The notes under the pieces: generated by a model | Databases searched by the model: none | What the model saw: the letters and a program-made list of their open reading frames with translations, nothing else | What the model was told of the DNA's origin: nothing | Translations under genes and position numbers: made by a program | Assembly: GCA_049325475.1 (NCBI GenBank) | Contig: JBMOLN010000006.1 | Location: forward strand, 1 to 58,757 | From: MWCR01 sp049325475 | GTDB taxonomy: Bacteria > Patescibacteriota > Patescibacteriia > 2-12-FULL-60-25 | Length of the DNA: 58,757 nucleotides | Direction: 5' to 3' | Part shown: piece by piece, positions 16,253-26,039 of the stretch | How the letters are laid out: each line of letters starts with the position of its first letter | Numbering within the stretch: the first letter of the stretch is position 1

Positions 16253-17830
16253 TTAGTTGGCTGCAGTACAGCCTAATGATTTCATTGCCGGGTAGTGCTT
16301 AAGGACGTAAGGAATAAAATCGGACATTTTCATGGCCAGACAATCGACGTCCGAATTCGGGCACTTGCCTCTGAATTCAGCTCTTGCATTGGGTTTTGCC
16401 GGGCACTCGAATGATGGAGCGCAAGCGCTTAATAAGTCGATTTCGGTTTTTACGCATTTACCGTTTTGTTCCTTTACGCATTTCATTTTTGGCACGGCTA
16501 TGAATCCGGATTTGGGAAAGCATTCATTTATGGCGGCCAGATTGGCGCTGGCTTTGGCATATGTATTGTTTTGAGCGATGACCTTTTCGCATGGCGGGTG
16601 TGCTTTTAACCATTTTGGATACATGGCGCCGCCCGATGAATATTGATCCAATGCTATCACCGGATTGGAGCTTTTGCCCTTTAGCATCACCGCGGCATAA
16701 TAGGCTGCGGCTTTGGGATTGTAAACCAGCCAGCGGCCCATTTCTCCTTTGCTGGTTCCTTTGGGCGGCATGTCGGGAAATTTTTCACGCATGGCCTTGC
16801 TGATGCTGTTTTCTCTTAAAATAAAATATGTGAGAGTCCCGCATGGGCCATGTGCTCCTGCGTTTTCAAGTGTATTTTTGGGATTAAAGGCGCCTGTCCA
16901 TAGCCATTTGAAACCGGATTCGTGCTGACAGATGGCCAAAAGAGCACAATCGTCCACCCCGGCTTCTTTGGCGGCCCATAGGATAGCATCAATTAATTGT
17001 TGTCGATTTGGCAAGTCGCCGCTAATTTGTCCGGAGCCGGAGCCAGCTTTATCATTCATTCCTTCTCCGACAGTGGCCGGCATTAAATCGTCAATTCCGC
17101 GCGCCACGGTTTCCACCTGCAAAGCCCTTAACTGTGCCGTGTTGGGATTTATTGTGATTAAAATAACATAGGCGCTTAGAACTATTGCCAATCCTATCAG
17201 GGCGTCTTTTATCATTTCCTTGCCGTCTTTCGCTTCTTTGCTCATTCCGGCCATTATGTATTTAAATCCGCCCCAAACAATCATTACTGCGGCAAAAATC
17301 AAAGCGGCTCCCAGCAGGAATTTTTGCAAAGCGTTTATGTAGCCGGCGAGAAGCGGTATAGTAATGATTGTTTTGCCATCGGATTTGGAAACTATGTTTT
17401 GCGGTATGGTAAAACCGGGTATATCCACATTTAATTTTTTCAATAAAGGATCGGTTTCATCGCTTCCGGCGGCACTGCCGCTGTCTGTTTTTGCGGCGAG
17501 TTTGGGTTCGACATCGCTTAAATTAAAGGATTTTATATCAGTATTAAGAGGGTCGTTCAGGCAAATTCCTTGCGTGATTTTTTGACAGCTGGCAGTATTT
17601 TTTTCTAAACGGCATGATGCTTTCAGCAGTTCGTTGTTTACCGAGCCCAAATTGGCGCAGTCAGTGTCGTTTTTGGCCGCAAAACAAAATTCACCTTTGG
17701 TGACATCGGGGTGGGAACAACGGCAGCAATGGATGGGGGATTGGGCCGAAGCGGTTAAGGGCAAAAAAACAAGAGCCAAAAAAAATAAATTGACCAGAGA
17801 TAGAAAAGTAATGGGATTTTTTCGGTTCAT
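16253..17830 (-). CDS. Cys-rich / pilin-like membrane pair / lytic transglycosylase-like fusion protein
   Basis: 525 residues. The signal peptide ends at about residue 29 (LTASA|Q). The cysteine-rich N-domain (IHCCRC..EFC..DC..C..C..C.NDP) is related to that of the protein at 12825. The two-helix module lies at about 165-235 (FLLGAALIFAAVMIVWGGFKYIM..DALIGLAIVLSAYVILITINPNTA). The C-terminal part has CQHESGF, where E is the expected catalytic acid of lysozyme-like lytic transglycosylases, then AHGPCGTLTYF, YNPKAAAYYAAVML and a Cys-rich tail. It is the last gene of a four-gene minus-strand operon, one base after the DsbA-like gene. The likely role is local opening of peptidoglycan for a secretion or pilus apparatus. 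Confidence 0.8.
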   Translation of the reverse strand: MNRKNPITFLSLVNLFFLALVFLPLTASAQSPIHCCRCSHPDVTKGEFCFAAKNDTDCANLGSVNNELLKASCRLEKNTASCQKITQGICLNDPLNTDIKSFNLSDVEPKLAAKTDSGSAAGSDETDPLLKKLNVDIPGFTIPQNIVSKSDGKTIITIPLLAGYINALQKFLLGAALIFAAVMIVWGGFKYIMAGMSKEAKDGKEMIKDALIGLAIVLSAYVILITINPNTAQLRALQVETVARGIDDLMPATVGEGMNDKAGSGSGQISGDLPNRQQLIDAILWAAKEAGVDDCALLAICQHESGFKWLWTGAFNPKNTLENAGAHGPCGTLTYFILRENSISKAMREKFPDMPPKGTSKGEMGRWLVYNPKAAAYYAAVMLKGKSSNPVIALDQYSSGGAMYPKWLKAHPPCEKVIAQNNTYAKASANLAAINECFPKSGFIAVPKMKCVKEQNGKCVKTEIDLLSACAPSFECPAKPNARAEFRGKCPNSDVDCLAMKMSDFIPYVLKHYPAMKSLGCTAAN

Positions 17831-17831
17831 T

Positions 17832-18536
17832 TTAAAAATTATATGTTTTCAGTGCTTCAAGAATCGTTTCCATATCGGCTTTGGCCGCGGGTATGGCTTG
17901 GGTGCCGACAAAGATAAACGGCGCGGTGTCGATTCCGTCGCCGCGGTATGTCTGCACATTTAATCTGACTTGATTGCGTATGGCGGTGTCATTCCAGCAG
18001 GTATAAAGCATTTCAGCATCCATATCTTCAAAAACAATTTGTTTTAAAGTGTTGTTGGTCAGTTTTTCATTTTGGATTTTTAATATTTTATCATGAAGGT
18101 ACCAATCCTCATGAATCAATTTTGAGCAATTGGATATAACCGCGGCTTCGAAACCGGGGTCGTTTTCATCGGTTGTTTCGGGTAAATCTCTCCAGATGAG
18201 CCGGATTTTTTTATTGTCTTTCAATGATTCTTTAAGCTTGTTGATTAAATCGGCGGATTGCCGGTCCGCGTAATCTCCAAAAAAGATAATGCCGATGCTT
18301 GATGAAGCGGAGCCCAGAATAAATTTATCGTTTTGCGTAACAGCCGGGGGTTTGATTTGTTCATAAGGCACGGTTTTCGGTTCGATGCGGGTAAGCAGTT
18401 CTTCGGGGGGCATGCCGGCAACAAATGTAGTGTTGCTGGTGATATACCATTTATAAAAAGCCGTACCGGCAAAAATGACGATTGACAGAATAATTATCAT
18501 CACGGCCAGATGTTTCGCGTTCAATTTTAGGCGCAT
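17832..18536 (-). CDS. Membrane-anchored DsbA-like thioredoxin-fold protein lacking CXXC
   Basis: 234 residues. One N-terminal membrane segment (about 11-31) is followed by a Thioredoxin_4/DsbA-type domain. The strand IGIIFFGDYADRQSADL lies where active family members have FSDFQCPFC, so both active-site cysteines are missing. The cis-proline loop survives as IDTAPFIFVGTQAI, and the helical insert with AVISNCSKLIHEDWYLHDKIL is typical. It is therefore likely a structural or chaperone-like relative, not an oxidoreductase. One base separates it from the genes on either side, indicating translational coupling in the envelope operon. The many cysteines in the three partner proteins make the loss of CXXC notable. 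Confidence 0.75.
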   Translation of the reverse strand: MRLKLNAKHLAVMIIILSIVIFAGTAFYKWYITSNTTFVAGMPPEELLTRIEPKTVPYEQIKPPAVTQNDKFILGSASSSIGIIFFGDYADRQSADLINKLKESLKDNKKIRLIWRDLPETTDENDPGFEAAVISNCSKLIHEDWYLHDKILKIQNEKLTNNTLKQIVFEDMDAEMLYTCWNDTAIRNQVRLNVQTYRGDGIDTAPFIFVGTQAIPAAKADMETILEALKTYNF

Positions 18537-18537
18537 A

Positions 18538-19779
18538 TTAATTTATATCGTAACTATATAATTTTCCGGAACTGGAATCCGTAAAAATGAATTTTGTTTT
18601 ATCTTGACTGATGAAAGGATTGCTGACCGGCGCGCGGCTGGTTTGAATATCGAGTTTTTGAGAAATTCCGGTAGATAAATTGATTTTGTAAATGTCGTTG
18701 CTTACCTGGCTGAAGGCGGCCGGATCGATAGCGGCGCCGGGGGGCAGATCGGAAGGAACTCCGCAGTAGAGGGTGTTTTCATCAGCCCAGGCGCATTTAT
18801 CAGCCCAGGTTATAATGTTCAATTTTTTGCGATTGCGGCCGATATCGCTGCCCGAAGCATCGCTGACCCAGAGCATGGGCCGGAGATTGTCGCGTTCATG
18901 ATAAACGCTATAAAGGATTTTATTGCCGCTGGGCGACCAATTCGGAATGAAGCCCCGGCCGGGCACGTCCAAAGCTTTAAAATTTTCGTGGTTTTTACCC
19001 AATAAAACTATTTGCTGCGCGCCGTCGGCTAATGCCTGCCCGGTTTTGGAAAAACCGATGACCTGATTATTGGGAGACCAACTGGGAATCACAAGATCTC
19101 CGTTGGCGCCCATGCTGTAGACGGCGGTGGCTTCGTTGCCATCCGCATTGGCTGTTATTAAGAAACGGTTTTTTTCATCCAGGCCTACGCTTTTTGCCAC
19201 GATTTGGCTGTCGTGAGGCGAAAATTCAAAATCCTGCCAGTGATTCGGCAATGTGACTTGGCGCTCGTCGTCAAAATCGTAATAAATATTATTGCCGTCA
19301 GGGAATTCCAAAATGGCCTCATTGGATTTGGCGGCCCAGTTGATTTCATCGACATTGTAAAATTGGCGCGTCGATAGAGGAATTTCATTGCCGTTTTCAT
19401 CAATGCGGTAAAAGCGGCCGGTATCCGGATCGTAAAATCTGGCTGAGCCATCAGGGCCAAGGCTAAGCGCTTGAGTCACCTCATCGCGCAATATGGTTTC
19501 GTCCGGTTCGGTAACTGATGTGCCCAAGTCCGTAATTTCTTGAAAAGTCGGCTGGGCCTCGGGCAAAACGCCTTCACCGATGATTTCATAAGGAGGGATT
19601 TCTCCGCGCTCTCCGGCCGCTCCGAATTCCGCATAGCCGGGTTGTTCGGCCAATTGCGGCGCCACAGGCCCTTGCGGGCGGAAAAAGAAATAATACAAAG
19701 CATAGCCGGTTCCAAGGGTGAACAAAACAAAGAAAACAATGAACAATCCCTTTTTTTGATTTTCACTTAAAGTAATCAT
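18538..19779 (-). CDS. Membrane-anchored beta-propeller (TolB/PD40-like) protein
   Basis: 413 residues. A single N-terminal membrane helix (about 10-32, GLFIVFFVLFTLGTGYALYYFFF) and a Pro/Gly-rich linker precede a domain with repeated WD40-like PD40 blades: WQDFEFSPHDSQIVA, LVIPSWSPNNQVIGF, FIPNWSPSGNKILYS, NPFISQDKTKFIFT. Such propellers bind proteins or sugars outside the membrane. The ATG is preceded by TGGTATAAT (19793-19801 on the minus strand, 13 bases before the ATG), so an internal operon promoter is possible. Its stop is one base from the DsbA-like gene. The exact partner is unknown. Confidence 0.75.
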   Translation of the reverse strand: MITLSENQKKGLFIVFFVLFTLGTGYALYYFFFRPQGPVAPQLAEQPGYAEFGAAGERGEIPPYEIIGEGVLPEAQPTFQEITDLGTSVTEPDETILRDEVTQALSLGPDGSARFYDPDTGRFYRIDENGNEIPLSTRQFYNVDEINWAAKSNEAILEFPDGNNIYYDFDDERQVTLPNHWQDFEFSPHDSQIVAKSVGLDEKNRFLITANADGNEATAVYSMGANGDLVIPSWSPNNQVIGFSKTGQALADGAQQIVLLGKNHENFKALDVPGRGFIPNWSPSGNKILYSVYHERDNLRPMLWVSDASGSDIGRNRKKLNIITWADKCAWADENTLYCGVPSDLPPGAAIDPAAFSQVSNDIYKINLSTGISQKLDIQTSRAPVSNPFISQDKTKFIFTDSSSGKLYSYDIN

Positions 19780-19832
19780 AGAAACTCGCTAAATTATACC
19801 ACATTCGCGCATTTTTATCCTTTTTGAAAATT

Positions 19833-22800
19833 TTAACTGATAATGGCTTTTAATATGTCGGAAAAAGAGAAGAAATCAAACATCAACCCCAAGATGGTTA
19901 ACAAGCCCATGCCCGCGATAATCGATAAAATCAACGGAACCACAAAAAGCGGCGACATGCACATGGATGTGCAGCCTATGCCGCAAGCGGCAATGTTTCC
20001 GCAGACAGCGATGCCGTCTTCCAGCCTGTTGGTTTTGGCAATTAGGGGAGTTTTAAAGGTGTATTTATTAATTACTTCAATATTCAGTTGAGCCAAACAA
20101 GAAAGAAGCGTTAAACCGCTGACCGAAGAGAAGGCTTGGCCGATTTTTAGCAGGCGTGAAAATGTTTTTTTGGCGGATTCGGTTGCGTTTTTAGCGGATT
20201 CTATGGCGGTTTCTTTTTGTTCAGTGGCGCTTGCGGCAAGAGCGGCGCGTCTGATTTGCGCCTGCAACAATCCGGCCAGGACTGTTTGCTGTTCCGTTTC
20301 GGCGCTTTCTTCTTTTTCGGGCGTTTCTTCATCCGCAAATTCTTCATCCGCCGAAGCAAAATCTTGGCCCGCCGAAGGCATGCTCCCGGGCTCTTCCTCG
20401 GCCTCCGCAGGAACGGGACCCGCCGCCTGTTCTTGTCCGGGCAAGCCGGCTTGGCCAACCAACATGTTACGCGTGCGCATCATTTGGCGCTGTCGGCTCA
20501 TGAGTTCTGACTGTCTTTCAAAATCGCTTTTAACAGCTTCTTGCTCGGCAGCAGTACCCGGAGCACGCGCGGCTTGGCCGTAAGCTCCTTGCCGGGCAAG
20601 TGCGTCATACATGCCGGGCAATAATGCCGACTCCATGGATCCACTGCCTGCTTGTTCCAGCATCTGCTCGCGTGTTAAATCACCGCCGGTCGCACCTCCT
20701 CCGCCGGGCTGGGCGCGGCGGGCTTGCTGTTGGCGGGCTCCAAGCTGCATGGCTGCGTCTAAAGGCGGACGGCCGGGGCCAACTGCTTGCGGTCCGATGG
20801 ATTTTTCTTGGACTTGAGGTTTTTTACGCAAGGCGGATGCTGCGGCAGTGCCGGTTGGTTTTGGGCGCTGCTTGGCCATTTGCGGACCGGTTTGAGCCAA
20901 GGCAGCCATGGCTGCTTGCTCGGGGCTAAGACCGGCAGCGATTCCTGCGGCAACCGCCGGAGCTTGGGGAGCTTCGCTGATTTCTTGCTCAATAACTTGA
21001 GTGCCGGTTGCTGGCGCAGCTTGTTTGGCACCGGTTACGCCGTATTTTTTAACAGCAGCCTGTCTGGAAGCTTTAGCCTGAGCTTTTGCATCGGGGGAGG
21101 GTCTGGTTGCGGCAGGCGCCGGAGCGGCCGCTCCGGTCGGACTTGCGGCGGCAATGCGGGCGCCTTGGGTACTTTGAACTTTAGTGCTGACTTGCTCGCC
21201 GGCTTGGACTGCCGCTGTCTGATCTTGTTTGATTTGAAAATCAGCCCGGCGCTGACCGCCGCGGGATTTGTCGGTGGTGGTTTGCTTTTGTATGCCCGGT
21301 CCGGTGGCCGGGATCGCCGGAGCACCTGACGGAACCGGTCCTGCCTTGGCCTGTGCGGGAGCGCCGGCCGCTCTTGGCCGTGGAGCTCCGGCCGGCAGTA
21401 CGGCACCTGTCGCGGCCGCCCCTGCGGCGCCTGCTCCAGCAGCGCCAGCTGCAACACCTGCGGCTCCGGCCGCCAACCCGGCGGCGGCTGCGGCTACCGC
21501 TTGGCTCGAAGTAGAACTTTTAGGAGGTTTTGAGGGTATGACGTTAGGTTTGGGTTTGTTGGCAAAAAAGTTATTTACAGCCTGTTGGATCATTGCTCCT
21601 CGTTTTTCTGCATTAGCAAAGTCGTATCCTGTAATATGAAAAGGAGTTTCTTGACCCTTTTCATCGTACATGTAGCCAATGGATGTCACTTTGCCATTAT
21701 GAATGCGTCCGTAGCTTCCATCTTTGGTTAAGGCATCCATCTTTGCCTGATAATATTGCTCACGAAAATCATTTATGTTTGATTCTATCTGGCTGTAATC
21801 AAGATTGTTATCTTTACAATATTTTTTGATTTCATCTTCAATACTACGGCCGTTTTCTGTGGGTAGTTTATCTTGCAAAGGATCTTGATAGTAGGATGGA
21901 TTTTTTTCTGTTTTCTCAGCCGCCTCGAGTTGAGATAAAACTTTTTTATCGTATTCTTGTAGTTGAGTGGGAGTGCTCTTCCCCTGCATTTGCCAATATT
22001 TATCTGCCAAGACTTTGCTGGTTCCTGAGCCAATGGCTTCCATTGCAGAATTCATCACCTCGGTAACTTTATCGGTTTTTGCTTTTGACTCAAGATAAAC
22101 AGGATCTTGTTTGGCAACCATTGCGTCAATGTCATATTTATTTTTTCTGCGCGAGTCATCAGGGCGCATTGTTTTGCCAAATGCTTCACGGCGCTGGATT
22201 TTTACATCAAGGTGTTTTTTTAATGCGGTGTTATAATCTTTCCGAACTGCCTTAAATTTGGCTAACAGTGCATCAGCTTGTTCGGGGGTGAGATTTGGAT
22301 TTTCGGAAGCAGTTTTTATTTCATCCAGTATTTCTTGATATTTTGCCAGGTCTTCATCCGGAGCAGATGTGCTGGCGGGTTCTTCCCAGCCTTCATCGAT
22401 TTCTGATGTATCAGGAGCTGTGGAAGTTGGTTTGGGCTCGACGACCGTGGGCGGAGCTTCTTCTTTAACAGTCGGCGGAGCCTCTTCACGAACCGTGGGA
22501 GGCGCCTCTTCGCGGATTGTTGCCGGGGTTTCTTCTTCAACTTCTTCAGCCGGTTCTTCTAACTCTTCCTCTTCAGCTTCTTCAACTTCTTCATCGCCGG
22601 TTGTTTGGCTAGTGTCTTTGCGGAGTGCGTCAATGTCTTCGGCTAATTCTTCGGCGCCGACTTCGCGCACCAAATCAGCGGATTTTTCCATCCTGGAGAT
22701 GTAAGAATCGGTTTTTTTACCAAAAGATTTGGATTGTTTATCAATATCTTTAGAGAGCTTGCTGATTTTTGATGTGATATCTTCAACATCAGCGTCTTCT

Positions 22801-23384
22801 GCGTCCAGATTTTTTTGCAGTTGTTGCAGTTGTTTCTTTTTGTCGGCCAGGGATTTTGATTGTTCGTCAAAATGGCCCATCATTTCCGGATAGAGTTTGG
22901 CGCGCGGGAATCTTTCGGAGATATTGGAAACTTTGTTCTTAATGTCTTTAACAGAGCTTTCTTGCTTCTTTAATTTGTCGAGCTCCTTGGATACTTTTTT
23001 CTTGGCATCGTCTTTTGTTTGACTTGCGACAGGAGCGGCGGCTGAAGCGGGAGCGGTGAACCCGGCTGCCGTTTGAGCTCTTTGGGTCTGCAGAGCACGG
23101 TTATGAGCAATTTTGGCACGGCCAAGGTTAATTTCCCCGATGGGAAAATTGGTGACGCCGCCAAAATTAACAGTATTTTGGCCTTGTTTTTTAGCTTTAT
23201 TGGCCGCGATGACAAATTTTTTATAATCAGCATCAGGGAGGTCGGCGATTGCCTGGGTCATCATTGCCGCCCGGCGTTTTTGCATGGCCGGTCCGGCATC
23301 CTTAAAGTTAAAAGCGCTCTTGCGAAATTTATCGAGAGCTTGATTGCTTTTATTTTGGTTGGATGCCGTTCCTCCGTTAGGCAT
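19833..23384 (-). CDS. 1183-residue coiled-coil and Ala/Gly/Pro-rich protein with C-terminal membrane segments
   Basis: First gene of the four-gene envelope operon. About 1-110 is basic; 125-265 is coiled coil; 265-350 is an acidic linker with repeated (A/P)PTV(R/K)EEAPP; 350-640 is helical. About 650-1030 is low complexity in A, G, P and Q, including a long Ala/Gly run near 648-690. The last 100 residues hold a hydrophobic cysteine-containing region (LEDGIAVCGNIAACGIGCTS) and two membrane helices. No signal peptide is visible, so most of the protein should be cytoplasmic. An acidic linker with EEVEETPATI-type wording also occurs in the 671-residue protein at 44653, hinting at a shared system or reused linker. 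Function is unknown. Confidence 0.7.
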   Translation of the reverse strand: MPNGGTASNQNKSNQALDKFRKSAFNFKDAGPAMQKRRAAMMTQAIADLPDADYKKFVIAANKAKKQGQNTVNFGGVTNFPIGEINLGRAKIAHNRALQTQRAQTAAGFTAPASAAAPVASQTKDDAKKKVSKELDKLKKQESSVKDIKNKVSNISERFPRAKLYPEMMGHFDEQSKSLADKKKQLQQLQKNLDAEDADVEDITSKISKLSKDIDKQSKSFGKKTDSYISRMEKSADLVREVGAEELAEDIDALRKDTSQTTGDEEVEEAEEEELEEPAEEVEEETPATIREEAPPTVREEAPPTVKEEAPPTVVEPKPTSTAPDTSEIDEGWEEPASTSAPDEDLAKYQEILDEIKTASENPNLTPEQADALLAKFKAVRKDYNTALKKHLDVKIQRREAFGKTMRPDDSRRKNKYDIDAMVAKQDPVYLESKAKTDKVTEVMNSAMEAIGSGTSKVLADKYWQMQGKSTPTQLQEYDKKVLSQLEAAEKTEKNPSYYQDPLQDKLPTENGRSIEDEIKKYCKDNNLDYSQIESNINDFREQYYQAKMDALTKDGSYGRIHNGKVTSIGYMYDEKGQETPFHITGYDFANAEKRGAMIQQAVNNFFANKPKPNVIPSKPPKSSTSSQAVAAAAAGLAAGAAGVAAGAAGAGAAGAAATGAVLPAGAPRPRAAGAPAQAKAGPVPSGAPAIPATGPGIQKQTTTDKSRGGQRRADFQIKQDQTAAVQAGEQVSTKVQSTQGARIAAASPTGAAAPAPAATRPSPDAKAQAKASRQAAVKKYGVTGAKQAAPATGTQVIEQEISEAPQAPAVAAGIAAGLSPEQAAMAALAQTGPQMAKQRPKPTGTAAASALRKKPQVQEKSIGPQAVGPGRPPLDAAMQLGARQQQARRAQPGGGGATGGDLTREQMLEQAGSGSMESALLPGMYDALARQGAYGQAARAPGTAAEQEAVKSDFERQSELMSRQRQMMRTRNMLVGQAGLPGQEQAAGPVPAEAEEEPGSMPSAGQDFASADEEFADEETPEKEESAETEQQTVLAGLLQAQIRRAALAASATEQKETAIESAKNATESAKKTFSRLLKIGQAFSSVSGLTLLSCLAQLNIEVINKYTFKTPLIAKTNRLEDGIAVCGNIAACGIGCTSMCMSPLFVVPLILSIIAGMGLLTILGLMFDFFSFSDILKAIIS

Positions 23385-23394
23385 AAAAAACTTT

Positions 23395-23525
23395 ATTGAC
23401 TCAGGACACGGGACTCAGGATTCGAGTCAAGTTAATCCGTGGTCCTGTTAACCGGTTAACCAGAGCGGAATTGTTATAAACGGATAAACTGGATTATCGG
23501 TTAACGTATTAACGTGTAAACGTCA
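23395..23525. repeat. Repeat tract between clpC and the envelope operon
   Basis: Words GACTCAGGA, CCGGTTAACC, ATAAACGGATAAACTGGA and TTAACGT. The ACGGATAAACTGG part is the inverse of a stretch at 54315-54351 and resembles 44563-44606. No convincing promoter was found for the 1183-residue gene. Confidence 0.6.
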
Positions 23526-26021
23526 TTAAGTAATTAATATTTTATCATTTTGGCGGGTGATTGTGATGTTAGTACTTTTGCGGTTTTTGATGAGGTGATT
23601 GCTGATGGCGGCGGTGATTTCGCGTTCCACCAGTCTGCGGATGGCACGAGCGCCTTCGTCTTTGGGAATTGGCCGGCTCATGAGCCAATTGCGCGCGGAA
23701 TTGGAAATTTCGCAGGCAACTTTTTGGATGTCCATTAATTTTTTACAAACCTGTTCTAATTCTTGATCCAAGATTTTACGCAGATGCTTATCTTCCAATG
23801 GCTGAAAGATGATGATTCTATCCAAACGGTTAATGAGTTCGGGTTTGAATTTTTCCTTGATCTGTTCACGGATTATGGGGTCGAGTGTTTTAACTTCATC
23901 GCCATAGCCAATGGATTTTTTGTCCAGATGATCGGAGCCGACATTGGAAGTTAAAATTACGTAAGTTTGCTGAAAGGAGACAGAACGGCCTGTGGCATCG
24001 GTAAGTTTTCCATCCTCCAGTATTTGCAGAAGCATGTGTTGAACATCGGGGTGAGCTTTTTCGATTTCATCAAAACAGATAACAGAGTGGGGTTTTTTGC
24101 GCACACTGTCGGTTAATTTGGTACTTTCGCGATAACCAACATAGCCGGCAGGGGATCCGACGAGTTTGGAAATGGAGTGCGATTCGGCAAATTCGGACAT
24201 GTCGAGTTTAATCAAAGCGTCCTCGGAATTAAAAAGCTCGCCGGCTATGACCCGTGAAAGTTCGGTTTTGCCCGTGCCGGACGGGCCCACGAAGAGCAAT
24301 GACGCTTTGGGCCGGCGGTCGGATTGCAAGCCGAGTCTGGCGCGGCGCAAGATATCCGAAGTTTCTTTGGTGGCTTGTTTTTGACCAACGATGATTTTAT
24401 CCAAACGGCCTTCCAATCCGTCCAGCCTTTCGCGTTCGGATGCAAGAATGGTGGAAACCGGAACATTGGCCATGCGGGCAACTACGCGGGCAACATCAAG
24501 CGGTGTAATTTGCGGCTTGTATTTTTTATTTTTATTTAAAAGGTTTTTTTCAGCCGAGGATCTTTCTTTATTTAATTTTTCGGCTTCATTGGCGCTTTGT
24601 TCGGCTTCTTTAAGGCGCTGATTTTTAAGGTGGTCTTCGGATTCCCGGATTTTTGCCAAAATTGCGGCATCTAAAACGGCCAGACGTTGCAAATCTTCGG
24701 TGGATTTGCGTTTGGCGATTACGGATGCAGCAGCTTCGTCTAAAAGATCTATGGCCTTGTCCGGGAAGTTGCGATCAGTTAAAAAACGTTCGGCAAGATC
24801 GACGGCCGTATAAAGTGTTTGCGGATGATAGGTGACATTATGATGCTTGGCATAGCGTTCTTGCAGGCCTTTGAGCATTTCCAGAGTTGCCAGCGGGGTC
24901 GGTTCGTCGATCGTAATCGGCTGAAAGCGCCGTTCCAGAGCCGCATCAGGTTCTATATGTTTTTTGTATTCGTTCCAGGTTGTGGCGCCAATGCAGCGGA
25001 TTTCACCGCGGGCCAAAGCGGGTTTTAATATATTGGCCGCATCTAAAGATCCGGAGGTTGAGCCGGCGCCAACAATATTATGAATTTCATCGATAAATAA
25101 AATTATTTTAGGATCTTTTTTTGCTTCTTCAACGATCTGTTTAAGGCGTGCTTCGAATTCACCTCGGTACATGGTGCCGGCGACAGTGGAAGCGAGATCG
25201 AGTGATAACAGCTTGTGCCCGTGCAATGCATCGGGGACATCGCCGTCCGCGATTCGCTGGGCCAAGCCTTCCACGATGGCGGTTTTGCCAACACCGGGTT
25301 CGCCCAAAAGAACCGGATTGCTTTTAACGCGCCGGATTAAGACTTCCACGACACGATCCAGTTCATTTTCTCGCCCAATAACCGGATCCAGGAGCTCGAC
25401 TATGTCGGCTTGGGTCAGATTGCGTGAAAAATGTTCCAAGGCCGATGTTGCGGTAATGGGAGATTTGTTGGGCAATTCAGGACCCAAATTGGGAAGTTCG
25501 TGCTCGCCGGGAAACGGCTCGGGCAGTTCGTTTAAGATTTCTTTTTTTTCCAATTGATCTATTGATGGGAATTGGGATTCGGATTTGAGAATATTTTCGA
25601 CCTGATCGTGAATTTCTTTTGTATCGATATTATTTTCTGCAAAAAAAGCTGCGATTTTTAAGTCTTTGGTCTCCAGGATTGCGGCCAACAGATGTTCGGT
25701 ACCCACAAAACGATGCTCTCTAAGGTGGGCAATGACCACGCATTTTTCGATTATTTTTTTAACGCTTTCCGATAAATCCAGAGCCAAGGCTGATTGTTTT
25801 TGCGAACGGGATGATTTAAAAAATTCCATGGCTTTTTCAGGCAGGCAACCGACTTTTTTTAAGATTTCTCCGCCCAGCGAACCTTTTTCATTTAAAAGCC
25901 CGACGATCAAATCTCCGGGTTCAACAATTTCGCGGCCGTTGGATACGGTAAAACTCAACGCTTTTTGCAGAGTTTCTTTGAGGTGGGTGGTGAAGCGGTT
26001 GATTAGGTCGTTAGGGAGCAT
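23526..26021 (-). CDS. clpC: ClpC-type AAA+ unfoldase
   Basis: 831 residues, the typical length. It unfolds substrates for ClpP or acts as a disaggregase. The N-terminal double Clp-N domain (about 1-145) precedes NBD1 with Walker A GEPGVGKT near 239 and LFIDEIHN. A short middle helix region lies at about 440-500. NBD2 has Walker A GPSGTGKT near 578, the box VICFDEIEKAHPDVQ, and sensor/arginine-finger segments ILTSNVGS and GARAIRRLVE. The short M-domain points to ClpC/ClpA over ClpB. The ClpP-binding (L/I/V)GF loop is not obvious. No clpP lies in the window. Downstream are htpX and lemA orthologues in reverse order of distance, a quality-control neighbourhood. Confidence 0.92.
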   Translation of the reverse strand: MLPNDLINRFTTHLKETLQKALSFTVSNGREIVEPGDLIVGLLNEKGSLGGEILKKVGCLPEKAMEFFKSSRSQKQSALALDLSESVKKIIEKCVVIAHLREHRFVGTEHLLAAILETKDLKIAAFFAENNIDTKEIHDQVENILKSESQFPSIDQLEKKEILNELPEPFPGEHELPNLGPELPNKSPITATSALEHFSRNLTQADIVELLDPVIGRENELDRVVEVLIRRVKSNPVLLGEPGVGKTAIVEGLAQRIADGDVPDALHGHKLLSLDLASTVAGTMYRGEFEARLKQIVEEAKKDPKIILFIDEIHNIVGAGSTSGSLDAANILKPALARGEIRCIGATTWNEYKKHIEPDAALERRFQPITIDEPTPLATLEMLKGLQERYAKHHNVTYHPQTLYTAVDLAERFLTDRNFPDKAIDLLDEAAASVIAKRKSTEDLQRLAVLDAAILAKIRESEDHLKNQRLKEAEQSANEAEKLNKERSSAEKNLLNKNKKYKPQITPLDVARVVARMANVPVSTILASERERLDGLEGRLDKIIVGQKQATKETSDILRRARLGLQSDRRPKASLLFVGPSGTGKTELSRVIAGELFNSEDALIKLDMSEFAESHSISKLVGSPAGYVGYRESTKLTDSVRKKPHSVICFDEIEKAHPDVQHMLLQILEDGKLTDATGRSVSFQQTYVILTSNVGSDHLDKKSIGYGDEVKTLDPIIREQIKEKFKPELINRLDRIIIFQPLEDKHLRKILDQELEQVCKKLMDIQKVACEISNSARNWLMSRPIPKDEGARAIRRLVEREITAAISNHLIKNRKSTNITITRQNDKILIT

Positions 26022-26039
26022 ATCTTAATTGACAGTTTG

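Noticed and set aside
12825..23384. Prophage or phage lysis module (lysozyme-like and NlpC-like domains)
   Set aside because: No capsid, terminase, portal, tail or integrase genes are present, and the lytic-type domains are fused to signal peptides and pilin-like membrane pairs.
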